DNA of 64,000 nucleotides, from the NCBI RefSeq assembly GCF_010646885.2, contig NZ_CP050700.1, positions 5,090,001 through 5,154,000 of the forward strand, in the 5' to 3' direction. Below, one piece after another: positions 29,232 through 37,702 of this stretch (positions within the stretch are counted from its first letter, which is position 1; each line of letters opens with the position of its first letter). Source of the stretch: Desulfopila sp. IMCC35008. Its GTDB lineage: Bacteria; Desulfobacterota; Desulfobulbia; Desulfobulbales; Desulfocapsaceae. A program made the position numbers and the translations under genes. Under the pieces are notes generated by a model. It searched no databases, was not told where the DNA came from, and saw only the letters and a list, made by a program, of their open reading frames with translations.

Positions 29232-30495
29232 CACTGCTGTCCCACAGTTAATTCCACAATAAAAGTTGCGGAGAATTAGTCTCTTGGTGAACTTTGTCAG
29301 GCGGCCTAAGGAGATCAGATAAGGGTCTTCTTTCAAACAGACTCAATTGCAATATTCTCAAGATCTCTGAAATCGATCCTCTGAACTTTGCCATAAACTT
29401 GAAATAGGAAAGCAGTAAATATACACACAATGCTATCCACAGCTGAGTGAGTACGGCATTTGGTGAAGTACCAAGAAAGGTTTTAACCTTGAGGTTTTGC
29501 TTGATCCATTTGAAAAAGAGTTCGATCTGCCAACGCTCTTTGTAGATAGCTGCAACTTCGGAAGCCTTTATCTTTTTTGAGTTGGTAAGGAATTGATATT
29601 CCTTACCTGTTTCCGGATCAACATAATTTACTTGGCGAAAGGTGGCTTGATGCCCAGGGAGTTTGACTTTGCAATCCAAGACGACATCTTCGGTATCAGG
29701 TTTCCGCCTATTTCCAAATTGATAGGCACCGGAATTGCTTTTTAGCCTTGTAACAAATGTGATATTGCTTTTATCGAGATCACCATACCAACTGTAGTCT
29801 GTATAGCCGCGGTCAAAAACGACACATGAGCCAGCTGGAAGTTTGAGTGCTCTGGCCAATTCAATTTCGTGTCTTTTACCCTCGGTCATATCCATGAATA
29901 CTGGTAGGTAGCCATCTGCATCAAGGCCAAAATTTAACTTGATTGCTCCCTTGGTTTTGCGATATGTGGCCCATGGAAATACAGTAAGGCAGAGATTGAT
30001 GGTCGTAGCATCCAAGAGGAGAATTTTCCCTTTAAATTTAAACCGATGTTTAGGAGCATGCTCCTCACACGTCCGTAAAAGCTTAAAAAACATCTCCTGA
30101 TAAAGTTCATGTGGTTGTTGTTCATTCACCCGCGCAAGTGTAGTCCTGCTTGTTTGCTTCATGCCGAGGTGATAGATGCGCTTACCCTTTGCAGCTAAGT
30201 TACTAACCAGATCTCGCAGACTCTTCCTGCCGGTAAGTTGAGCAACGGTCATTGCCATAAATTGGCTCCAACGGCTATAGGAGCGAAACTTATGTCCCTG
30301 ATGATGTTTTTGGGCAAGCTTTTCAAAATCATGTCTCGGTAAAAATGAGGCTATTTGATTGAGTATTGTGTTATAATGTGCCATGGCTCGGATCTCCTTG
30401 TATTTAAATGTTAATTCGCACTTTCATTATAACACAAGGAGCTCTCCGGGCCTTTATTTATCTGTATTTACATAACTATTTATGGGACAGCAGTG
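29232..30495 (-). mobile_element. IS4-family insertion sequence
   Basis: The ends are a perfect 13-bp inverted repeat CACTGCTGTCCCA, and the target duplication ACCCTTTTG is at 29223-29231 and 30496-30504. The unfilled target can be read in the left arm near 13459-13467. The element is 1264 bp with one transposase gene. Confidence 0.97.
29248..30384 (-). CDS. IS4-family transposase (DUF4372 N-terminus)
   Basis: The 378-residue DDE transposase has an N-terminal DUF4372-like region (FRSYSRWSQFMAMTVAQLTG), the first Asp in LLLDATTINL, the second in VVFDRGYTDYSW, and the YREK signature YKERWQIELFFKWIK holding the catalytic Glu. Length and motifs are complete, so the enzyme is probably active. Confidence 0.96.
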   Translation of the reverse strand: MAHYNTILNQIASFLPRHDFEKLAQKHHQGHKFRSYSRWSQFMAMTVAQLTGRKSLRDLVSNLAAKGKRIYHLGMKQTSRTTLARVNEQQPHELYQEMFFKLLRTCEEHAPKHRFKFKGKILLLDATTINLCLTVFPWATYRKTKGAIKLNFGLDADGYLPVFMDMTEGKRHEIELARALKLPAGSCVVFDRGYTDYSWYGDLDKSNITFVTRLKSNSGAYQFGNRRKPDTEDVVLDCKVKLPGHQATFRQVNYVDPETGKEYQFLTNSKKIKASEVAAIYKERWQIELFFKWIKQNLKVKTFLGTSPNAVLTQLWIALCVYLLLSYFKFMAKFRGSISEILRILQLSLFERRPLSDLLRPPDKVHQETNSPQLLLWN

Positions 30496-30518
30496 ACCCT
30501 TTTGGTGTAACTAACTTT

Positions 30519-30560
30519 AGAGTCAGTTCCCCTGTGTGGGAACTGACTCTATTTTTTTGT
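30519..30560 (+). terminator. Terminator of cassette C6, displaced by IS4
   Basis: AGAGTCAGTTCCC/GGGAACTGACTCT stem with a six-base loop, followed by ATTTTTTTG. It belongs to the C6 immunity gene but lies beyond the IS. Confidence 0.85.
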
Positions 30561-30925
30561 AAATGCCCCCATAGTTGTTACGCACCAAACGCTTATCGTA
30601 ATTTTTGCCGAATTAGCCATAGCAAGATTTCCAGTGTTTTGGACATTTTTCCCACGTTCCCATCGTAATTGTTGCAGGTTTTTGACGTTTCTGGCAAAAC
30701 CATCCATTCCCATCCTCTCAACATGCTAATATGACACAGTTAATACAACATTCTTTGGGTGTATTTTTCGCTTCGCTCAAAAAAAATTGGGTTTTTCAAG
30801 GCATGGGACAGCTCCACAATATCATCGTAAAATGACGAAAATAGGGGAGTAGCCATATAGACCATTCCCCTCTCTGTCGATATTGCATAACCGTCCACCC
30901 GCCATCCCTTCGCAAAGTTATGTAG
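30561..30925 (+). other. Spacer between cassettes C6 and C7
   Basis: The spacer is the mirror of 13042-13406. It is AT-rich and holds a run AAAAAAAATTGGG near 30780 but no supported gene. It may contain a promoter for C7, which has a plausible GTG start. Confidence 0.4.
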
Positions 30926-31759
30926 GTGGTGACCGTAAACAAGAACAATAAGATAACGGCCTATTATCGTGCAAATGGTCGTATCGTCACGCAGCAGCAG
31001 TATAATGTCTCCCAGGGTAACAACAACCGGTACCAGAATCGTCCTGACGGTAGGCAGCTGTATTATGCCTATGATGGACTTGGGAGTGTGGCAGCTCTCA
31101 GCAACCATCAGGGTAAACTGAAGACCAGGTATCAGTACGATGCCTTTGGTGAGGTTCTGGCCGGAGATCTGTCTGATAATCCGTATGCTTTTACCGGGCA
31201 GCGGTTAGATCCGGAGAGTAATCTGTATCATTTCCACTTCAGGAAATATGATGCTGGAGTTGGGGTTTGGACAACTACTGATCCGATTGGAGTAAATGGT
31301 GGGATTAATCTCTATAAATATGTAGAAAATAACCCGGTTAACCAAAAAGATTTACTGGGATTAAAGGTTACTAATAATAGCTCTAGTCCTGTATACGTAA
31401 AGCCTGAAACGACATCTGAATCTACAAAAGTAGAACCAAATGGAGGAGTGTATGATGATGCTATTGATGGCATCTGTGCAGAGGGTGAAAAGGGAAAATG
31501 GGAGGTTACCAAAACATTTGGTCCATTCGGGCGAGGCGATATTACAGTAGATGATGGCGGAGTAGACTTATACGGACCGGACTTTCTGAATGAGATGGGT
31601 CCAGGCGGCAAGAAAGATGAAGAGTTTTTAGAAGAGCGACATAAAGACACTCCTCCCGATTATGGATGGGACAACTTGTTCGAAAGTTGTTCAGGACTCA
31701 ATGAAGCAAATGAATCTACCTCTACACCTGATGAGCCGACTGGTGAAGTTGTGCTATAA
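30926..31759 (+). CDS. Orphan Rhs tip cassette C7 (copy of C2)
   Basis: This encodes the same 277 residues as C2 from a GTG at 30926 behind AGGTGG. Core similarity to the full Rhs gene starts about 20 bases earlier than in the other cassettes. The tip family is not recognised. Confidence 0.75.
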   Translation: MVTVNKNNKITAYYRANGRIVTQQQYNVSQGNNNRYQNRPDGRQLYYAYDGLGSVAALSNHQGKLKTRYQYDAFGEVLAGDLSDNPYAFTGQRLDPESNLYHFHFRKYDAGVGVWTTTDPIGVNGGINLYKYVENNPVNQKDLLGLKVTNNSSSPVYVKPETTSESTKVEPNGGVYDDAIDGICAEGEKGKWEVTKTFGPFGRGDITVDDGGVDLYGPDFLNEMGPGGKKDEEFLEERHKDTPPDYGWDNLFESCSGLNEANESTSTPDEPTGEVVL

Positions 31760-31800
31760 GGACAACCCTTTGCTTTTCGAATTTTAAGTAGGTCTATTCC

Positions 31801-32166
31801 ATGATAAAGCGTAAGCATTACTACAGCATATTGTTTGCTATCGTAACCATTGCCTTGATTGGGTACGCTCTTTTGGGCTTTGAAACATACTGTTGGTGGA
31901 ATCCCACAATTGATACACAGTTTTCTCCTGGTTATGATGAAAGTAAATTCTCTTCTATTGAACCTGGTATGTCAGAGGAATACATAATAGAACTACTCGG
32001 TGAGCCTTTTACCAAGAATGTCCTAGAAGATGAAGGTGCTGAGGATTGGTATTTCTCTAATGATGGGAAAAGCGAATGGGGCGACTGGGCTTGGTTAGTA
32101 AGAGTCGTAAGGTTTGATAAAAACTCTAAAGTTATAAAAACTATAGAGTCTGTCAGATATGATTAA
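31801..32166 (+). CDS. C7 immunity protein, BamE-like (copy of the C2 immunity protein)
   Basis: The 121 residues are identical to those at 12166-11801: one N-terminal membrane segment, then a periplasmic BamE-like domain with IEPGMSEEYIIELLGEPF. It lies 41 bases after the toxin. Confidence 0.75.
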   Translation: MIKRKHYYSILFAIVTIALIGYALLGFETYCWWNPTIDTQFSPGYDESKFSSIEPGMSEEYIIELLGEPFTKNVLEDEGAEDWYFSNDGKSEWGDWAWLVRVVRFDKNSKVIKTIESVRYD

Positions 32167-32189
32167 AAGCAGATACTTAACTTTTGAAC

Positions 32190-32218
32190 CTGCTCTTCAC
32201 TGAAGGGCAGCCTCTTTT
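32190..32218 (+). terminator. Terminator-like hairpin of cassette C7
   Basis: CTGCTCTTC pairs with GAAGGGCAG (one mismatch) around ACT, followed by CCTCTTTT. The mirror is in the left arm at 11749-11777. Confidence 0.6.
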
Positions 32219-32264
32219 GATACCATTCACTAGATAACCCCCTCCACTGGTTGCAAAGTAACTA

Positions 32265-33143
32265 ACGGCCTATTATCGTGCAAACGGTCGGCTCCTTACT
32301 CAGCAGAAATATAACGTCTCTCAGGGTAATAATAACAGCTACCAAAACCGCCCTGAAGGACAGCAATTGTTCTATGCTTATGATGGGCTTGGTAGCGTTG
32401 CGGCTCTTTCTAACCACCAGGGCAAACTGAAAACCAGGTATCAGTATGATGCTTTCGGTGAAGTGTTGGCCGGAGATCTGTCTGACAACCCTTATGCCTT
32501 TACCGGACAGTGGTTAGATCCGGAGAGCAATCTGTATCACTTCCATTTCCGGAAGTATGATGCTGAGGTGGGTGTTTGGACTGCTAAAGATCCGATTGGG
32601 GTGATTTTTGACGGACCTAACCTTTATAAATATGTTCGTAATAACCCTATCAACCATGTAGATATCCTTGGTTTGACGACTGGTGGCGGAAATTCAGCTG
32701 TCGGTGAAGGAGATGAATTTGGAAGCCATGAAGGGTATAGTGAAAGACAAGAAGGGTATGGCGAATCTTTTGGTGACACTGATAGTAGTTTAACCTCTGG
32801 TCTCCTTGACACACTATTTGTTGGCTTAGCAGTCAACTGGGACAAGTTTGCGAAGTACACTACATCAGTAAGGCTAGGTAGTAGAAGCCTATTGCAAAAG
32901 ACAATAAATGTTTTGGATAAACATGTTGTTTTCAAAGTGATTGATCATTTCACAAGTATGCCAGAACCTCTCAGCCCATCAGCATTATCAACGGTTGGTG
33001 GTGTTGTTGGTAGTACAGTCATGGCTGTAGTCTGGGACATGCTTCATCCGACAACTTTGGGAGATGCGACATTACCGGATTGGGATAGGAATCTTAATGG
33101 TGTGCCTGATTTGATAGAAAAAAAAGACATTGAGTGTGAATAG
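32265..33143 (+). CDS. Orphan Rhs tip cassette C8
   Basis: The frame is open for 292 codons from the junction. The linker after the core (GLTTGGGNSAVGEGDEFG) is like that of C4. The tip, about 110 residues, is moderately hydrophobic (LLDTLFVGLAVNW, STVGGVVGSTVMAVVW) and ends with PDWDRNLNGVPDLIEKKD, a DxDxNG-like calcium-binding segment. The paired immunity protein is a membrane protein, so the toxin may act at the membrane. I do not recognise the family. Confidence 0.72.
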   Translation, partial: TAYYRANGRLLTQQKYNVSQGNNNSYQNRPEGQQLFYAYDGLGSVAALSNHQGKLKTRYQYDAFGEVLAGDLSDNPYAFTGQWLDPESNLYHFHFRKYDAEVGVWTAKDPIGVIFDGPNLYKYVRNNPINHVDILGLTTGGGNSAVGEGDEFGSHEGYSERQEGYGESFGDTDSSLTSGLLDTLFVGLAVNWDKFAKYTTSVRLGSRSLLQKTINVLDKHVVFKVIDHFTSMPEPLSPSALSTVGGVVGSTVMAVVWDMLHPTTLGDATLPDWDRNLNGVPDLIEKKDIECE

Positions 33144-33146
33144 CGA

Positions 33147-33428
33147 ATGACATCAAAAATTCAAAAATACGAATTATACTTCACCCAATTCATATTCTTT
33201 ATAATTGCTATCTGTTCAACACTCATTACGCTGCGAATTTTGTTTGAGTTGATTGGGCTTAGTAACAAAGCGTTAGATTATGTAATATGTTTGGCAGCTT
33301 ATGGGTATGTCTTTATATATTCTTTTTTAAAACTGCCTACTCTTAGTAGAAAAATGAGGTATTATTCGATATTAATATTGCCAATTCCGCCTTTACTCAT
33401 GTTGTTTATTGCATTTGTTTTTTCATAA
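33147..33428 (+). CDS. C8 immunity protein, integral membrane
   Basis: The 93-residue protein has three hydrophobic segments (about 12-36, 45-60 and 70-90), starts three bases after the toxin stop, and has no other recognisable feature. Immunity function is inferred from position. Confidence 0.65.
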   Translation: MTSKIQKYELYFTQFIFFIIAICSTLITLRILFELIGLSNKALDYVICLAAYGYVFIYSFLKLPTLSRKMRYYSILILPIPPLLMLFIAFVFS

Positions 33429-33476
33429 GCTAAAGGTAACCTATAGAAAATAAGTGAAAGGGAGACAAATTTGGTA

Positions 33477-34569
33477 TTAATCCGCTCATTAATCAGTAGA
33501 CATGTGTTATACTCCATCCATGAATATTGAAGATGGAAGGAAAATTAACCGAGAAGCCCTTGAAGCTATAAGAATAAGGGCTGTACAGCGTGTAGAAGCA
33601 GGAGAGAGCCCTGAAGTAGTTATAAAGGCCCTTGGATTTACTAGAACCGTTATCTATGAATGGCTTGCGAAATATCGAGAAGGTGGTCTTGATGCTCTTC
33701 GCAGTAAGAAAGCCCCTGGAAAACAGCCAAAACTTAACGGAAAGCAGCTTCAAAAACTGTATCGAATTATTGTTGGGGTAGATCCTCGCCAACTCAAATT
33801 TGAATTTGCGCTTTGGACACGTGGCATGGTGCAGGAACTCATAAAGCGAAGATTTAGAGTCAGCATGAGTGAGGTTTCTGTAGGTCGTTTGTTGAGAAAA
33901 CTTGGGCTGAGCCCCCAACGGCCACAAAGAAAGTCGTATCAGCAGGATGAATACCTTGTTCTGAAATGGATGGCGGAAGACTTTAAGGAAATCAAGAAGC
34001 TTGCAAAGAAGGAGAAGGCTGAAATATTCTTTGGTGATGAGTCGACAGTCCGTTCTGATTACCATTCCGGTACGACTTGGGCCCCAAAGGGGAAAACGCC
34101 TGTGGTTAAAACCACAGGATCTAGGCATAAAGTTAATTTGATCTCTGCAATCAACCCTCGTGGTGCAATGAAGTTTATGGCCACGGAAGACAGTGTAAAT
34201 TCTTCCGTTTTTATTGAATTCCTGAAGCGCCTTATTATCGGGGTGAAAAGGCCGGTTTTTCTGATTCTCGACAACAGCTCTGTTCATCGTTCGAATGAGG
34301 TTCGTAAATTTGTAGAGAGCACCAATGGGAAGTTGAAAATCTTCTTTCTGCCACCCTACGCACCAGAGTTGAATCCTGATGAGCACGTTTGGAATTATCT
34401 TAAGAACCATAAAATTGGTCGTCAAACCACCACCAATGCATGGGATCTGTATAAAAGAGTCATGAAGGTCATGCGCTCGCTCCAACGCAGACCAGAGACA
34501 GTAAAATCATTCTTTCAGCATCCGTGGACAAAGTATACGATTGTGTCTACTGATTAACGTTCGGATTAA
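33477..34569 (+). mobile_element. IS630-family insertion sequence
   Basis: The inverted ends read TTAATCCG..C.TTAATCAGTAGACA, and TA target duplications lie at 33475-33476 and 34570-34571, as in IS630/Tc1 elements. The element is 1093 bp and lies between cassettes C8 and C9. Confidence 0.93.
33520..34557 (+). CDS. IS630-family transposase
   Basis: About 345 residues from ATG 33520 (an earlier in-frame ATG at 33502 is possible). An N-terminal helix-turn-helix pair (PEVVIKALGFTRTVIYEWL) is followed by a DDE core: FFGDESTVRSDY (first Asp), FLILDNSSVHRS (second Asp) and PPYAPELNPDEHVWNYLK (third acidic residue). The reading frame is complete. Confidence 0.95.
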   Translation: MNIEDGRKINREALEAIRIRAVQRVEAGESPEVVIKALGFTRTVIYEWLAKYREGGLDALRSKKAPGKQPKLNGKQLQKLYRIIVGVDPRQLKFEFALWTRGMVQELIKRRFRVSMSEVSVGRLLRKLGLSPQRPQRKSYQQDEYLVLKWMAEDFKEIKKLAKKEKAEIFFGDESTVRSDYHSGTTWAPKGKTPVVKTTGSRHKVNLISAINPRGAMKFMATEDSVNSSVFIEFLKRLIIGVKRPVFLILDNSSVHRSNEVRKFVESTNGKLKIFFLPPYAPELNPDEHVWNYLKNHKIGRQTTTNAWDLYKRVMKVMRSLQRRPETVKSFFQHPWTKYTIVSTD

Positions 34570-34765
34570 TATTGCCCCCTTTTTGCTTTACCTGTAATAG
34601 CTCCAACCAACTAGATGTTTTGAGTGTTAGATTGAAAGCCTACTAAGCTAATAGACGTTTCCGTCACTGACAAGATGCCTATTTTTACTCAATAACAGCG
34701 TAGTATTTTATTCAATTTCCTAACAATACCACATCTTCCAGAACATCCTGGCGGAATATGCAATT

Positions 34766-35692
34766 ACGGCCTATTATCGTGCAAACGGTCGGATAGTTAC
34801 TCAACAGAAATATAACGTCTCTCAGGGGAACAACAGATACCAGAATCGTCCTGAGGGTCGGCAGCTGTTCTATGCTTATGATGGACTTGGTAGTGTTGCG
34901 GCACTTTCCAATCACCAGGGCAAACTGAAGACTCGGTATCAGTATGATGCTTTTGGTGAGGTACTGGTTGGAGATCTGTCTGATAATCACTATGCTTTTA
35001 CCGGACAGCTGTTAGATCCTGAAAGCGGCTTGTATCACTTTCATTTCAGGAAGTATGATGCAGAGGTGGGTGTTTGGACAACTACTGATCCAATTGGAAT
35101 GATTGGTGGAGTTAACTTGTACCAATATGTAAGAAACAACCCTGTGAACCTCCTGGATGTACTAGGCTTGTTTGCTGACTCCGAAGGGATGGATGACACG
35201 CGCTCCGAAGGTAGTCTACAAGATGCAAACAACAACGAAGATGGAATCTTTGGGCAGTTATGGTCAGATATAAAATCTACCTTAAAACCCATTGGTCAAA
35301 AACTATCAGAGTTTCATTTTGAAGACAGGAAGAGCCTGAACAAAAATCTCCCTGCTACCATAGCTGATGCTGAAAAAGCTGGATCAGAATGGAAGAGAAT
35401 GCCAGATAGCATGAATGTATATCATGATAATGGGGACGCTTACCCAGAATCTAAATTTGTCAACTCCGATGGGCGAGAAGCTATATATGACGGTGCAACA
35501 GGGGAATTAGTAACAGATCCTTGTTTGGAAGGTACTTATAATTACATGAACCCACCAGATCTCAATGAGATTAGAGATACCATTGGGTTGATAGAAGCTG
35601 CAACTCAAGGGCTTGGGCATTTCATAGCTGATATGGCTCCCTACTATGCCGGTGGTAATGTTAGAGGAGATGATAATTGCAATGAAAAATAA
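34766..35692 (+). CDS. Orphan Rhs tip cassette C9
   Basis: The frame is open for 308 codons from the junction; one Asn codon of the core is missing relative to the parent. The linker is GLFADSEGMDDTRSEGSLQD. The tip has WKRMPDSMNVYHDNGDAYPE, KFVNSDGREAIYDGATGEL, DPCLEGTYNYMNP and, near the end, GHFIADMAPYYAGGNVRGDD. These motifs recur in Rhs tips as I remember them, but I cannot name the domain with confidence. No start codon lies at the junction. Confidence 0.74.
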   Translation, partial: TAYYRANGRIVTQQKYNVSQGNNRYQNRPEGRQLFYAYDGLGSVAALSNHQGKLKTRYQYDAFGEVLVGDLSDNHYAFTGQLLDPESGLYHFHFRKYDAEVGVWTTTDPIGMIGGVNLYQYVRNNPVNLLDVLGLFADSEGMDDTRSEGSLQDANNNEDGIFGQLWSDIKSTLKPIGQKLSEFHFEDRKSLNKNLPATIADAEKAGSEWKRMPDSMNVYHDNGDAYPESKFVNSDGREAIYDGATGELVTDPCLEGTYNYMNPPDLNEIRDTIGLIEAATQGLGHFIADMAPYYAGGNVRGDDNCNEK

Positions 35693-36215
35693 ATGTATTA
35701 AGTGGGTTCCAATAGTCTATTTTATTCTTGTAACTGGAGGCTGTAAATTTCATTCTATTACTGATTTTGTCAGCCCTGATTTGAGAGAAAGAGCTATCCC
35801 TGCAGATATCAGTAAGGAATTGGAATCGAAATATAAATTTGGAAATATAGTTATTATTCCATCGATAAGACATGGCAAAGAAACTGATGATTATTATCAT
35901 ATTAGGATTGACGTCTTCTCACCTCAAAGCCTTTTATATCTTAAAATTGTCAACGCCCAGGTAGCAGTTGATGGTAAAAATACTGGCATTAAACAATTAT
36001 TTGATAACAATCTTCAATGCCAATCTAATTGGGATGAACCTTTAGGGTATTATTACTGTCATGTACAATCTAATAAGTTTCAAATTGAGAGACCTTCAAA
36101 AGTGAAAAGTGTTTCTTTGAAGCTGCAAAATAAACTTTCTACTTCTGAACGAGAAGACATCAGTACTGAAGCAACCTATACCTTTACTCCCAAAGTACGT
36201 AAGTATTTTGAATGA
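35682..36215 (+). CDS. C9 immunity lipoprotein
   Basis: The ATG at 35682 overlaps the toxin end by 11 bases. The 177-residue product begins MKNKCIKWVPIVYFILVTGG and has a lipobox-like VTGGC, so it is probably a lipoprotein; the rest is strand-rich with KFGNIVIIPSIRHGKE and LKLQNKLS. Upstream in-frame ATG codons lie within the toxin and lack a ribosome site. Immunity function is inferred. Confidence 0.7.
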   Translation: MKNKCIKWVPIVYFILVTGGCKFHSITDFVSPDLRERAIPADISKELESKYKFGNIVIIPSIRHGKETDDYYHIRIDVFSPQSLLYLKIVNAQVAVDGKNTGIKQLFDNNLQCQSNWDEPLGYYYCHVQSNKFQIERPSKVKSVSLKLQNKLSTSEREDISTEATYTFTPKVRKYFE

Positions 36216-36262
36216 TACTTGATTATTTAGTTGTTATTCCGTGTGTTTAGAACATTATGTCG

Positions 36263-36291
36263 ACACTTCCTTTTTTTATGTGAGGGAGTGT
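36263..36291 (+). terminator. Weak hairpin after cassette C9
   Basis: ACACTTCC pairs with GGGAGTGT (one G-T pair) around a 13-base loop. There is no strong T run after the stem. Confidence 0.4.
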
Positions 36292-36489
36292 TGGCATTTC
36301 ACATAGCAACATATACCTTGAAAGTTGGTTAAGGGATACGTTATTTGGTCGCACGAAGCCTCAAAGCCCTTCCCGCCGACAAAACATTGCCTTATTTCTT
36401 CAGTTTCATGGTGAAGATAGCTGATTGTAATTCTTTGCCCTTCTGCAAATCATTTACACCACAAGTGACTTCTCGCTAAAATCACCATA

Positions 36490-37407
36490 ACGGCCTATTA
36501 TCGTGCAAACGGTCGGATCGTTACTCAGCAGAAATATACCATCTCTCAGGGGAATAATGACAGATACCAGAACCGTCCTGAAGGTCGGCAGCTGTTTTAT
36601 GCCTATGATGGGCTTGGTAGTGTAGCAGGGCTCTCCAATCATCAAGGCAAACTGAAGACCAGGTATCAATATGATGCTTTTGGTGAGGTATTAGGGGGAG
36701 ATCTCGCTGACAATCCTTAAGCCTTTACTGGGCAGCGATTAGATCCAGAGAGCAATCTGTATCATTTCCACTTCAGGAAGTATGATGCTGAGGTTGGGAA
36801 TTGGACTACCACTGATCCCAGCGGTATTATCTTTGATGGACCAAATTTGTATCAATATTTGAGCAACAATCCTATTAATCTTTTTGATGTTTTAGGTTTA
36901 TTCGCTGATAAGGAGGGAATGGATGATACTCGATCACCGGGGAGTCTTGAAGATGCTCACGGTAATGGAGATACTACTATACAGTGGGGTCGTGTCGGGA
37001 AAGGAGTTGTCGAAACAATTGGGGGAATTCTTGGTATCGTAGGTGCTGCATACAGTGAAGTTCAAAGTATGGGGGCTGCTTCTATTGTAGTTGGTTCTTT
37101 AGTTGGCTTTTCTATACCTGCGCTATCTCATGGTATTTCAGAGATCACAGCTGGTTTTATGGGAATTGAGGAAGAGTTTCCGGCAGCTACAGCTCCAACT
37201 GTGGCAACCTTAGCAATTACCGGCAATCCCAGTAGGGCCAAAAGCAATGATCTAATTGTCAGTTCTTTGATGTTAGGACAATCGATTGGTACTTGGACAG
37301 TAAAATTTCCAGGTGTGTTGGAAATAACTACTGGTGCAACAGAAGGGGCAGGCGTCATTCTGCAATCTACCGAAATAAACCAAGGATGCCAAGAGGACTC
37401 AAAATAG
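36490..37407 (+). pseudogene. Orphan Rhs tip cassette C10, core interrupted by a stop
   Basis: From the junction the frame matches the Rhs core, but TAA at 36718-36720 replaces the Tyr codon of NPYAFTGQR. The rest is open to 37407. After the shared linker (GLFADKEGMDDTRSPGSLED) the tip is Gly/Ala-rich and hydrophobic (IGGILGIVGAAYSEV, SIVVGSLVGFSIPALS), suggesting membrane insertion. The tip itself is intact, so exchange by recombination downstream of the stop could still rescue it. Confidence 0.78.
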
Positions 37408-37418
37408 AGGTTTTTGAA

Positions 37419-37616
37419 ATGAATAAATACAAGAGAAATATTGTCATTGCTGTAGGCTTGTTAACATGCTCTCTTATCTTGATAGTGATTACACTTACGC
37501 AGTCTGGTCGCTTCATGCTTGCTGATTTATTCGGCTATATTGGCTTGTTACTTGTGGGAGCATATTTTTTTGTGACTAATTATAGGAAATACAAAAAAAA
37601 CAATACCAATAATTAG
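37419..37616 (+). CDS. C10 immunity protein, small membrane protein
   Basis: The 65-residue protein starts at ATG 37419 behind GAGGTTTTTGAA, 11 bases after the toxin stop. It has two membrane segments (about 9-27 and 36-53) and a basic tail. It fits protection against a membrane-active tip. Function is inferred from position. Confidence 0.65.
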   Translation: MNKYKRNIVIAVGLLTCSLILIVITLTQSGRFMLADLFGYIGLLLVGAYFFVTNYRKYKKNNTNN

Positions 37617-37634
37617 TGATTTCGATAGGCTTTG

Positions 37635-37667
37635 AAGAGGCGGAATGTGTTTCACTAACCGCCTCTT
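37635..37667 (+). terminator. Hairpin after cassette C10
   Basis: AAGAGGCGG pairs with CCGCCTCTT (9 bp) around a 15-base loop. It is followed by GTAATTTGG, a weak T tract. Confidence 0.6.
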
Positions 37668-37702
37668 GTAATTTGGATACTGAGGGTACTCACGTAACAC
37701 AA

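Larger units (their letters stand above)
27607..32265 (+). repeat. Right arm of 3.39-kb inverted repeat (cassettes C6 and C7), with IS4 inside
   Basis: This is the mirror of 11702-15087. The arm is longer by exactly 1273 bp, the length of the IS4 element (1264) plus one 9-bp target duplication. Apart from that, the encoded proteins and the compared intergenic bases are the same. Confidence 0.93.

Noticed and set aside
11680-36510. Cassette junctions as integron attC sites
   Set aside because: The conserved flank does not fit GTTRRRY/RYYYAAC core sites, there is no paired inverted-core structure at each junction, and no integron integrase is visible.
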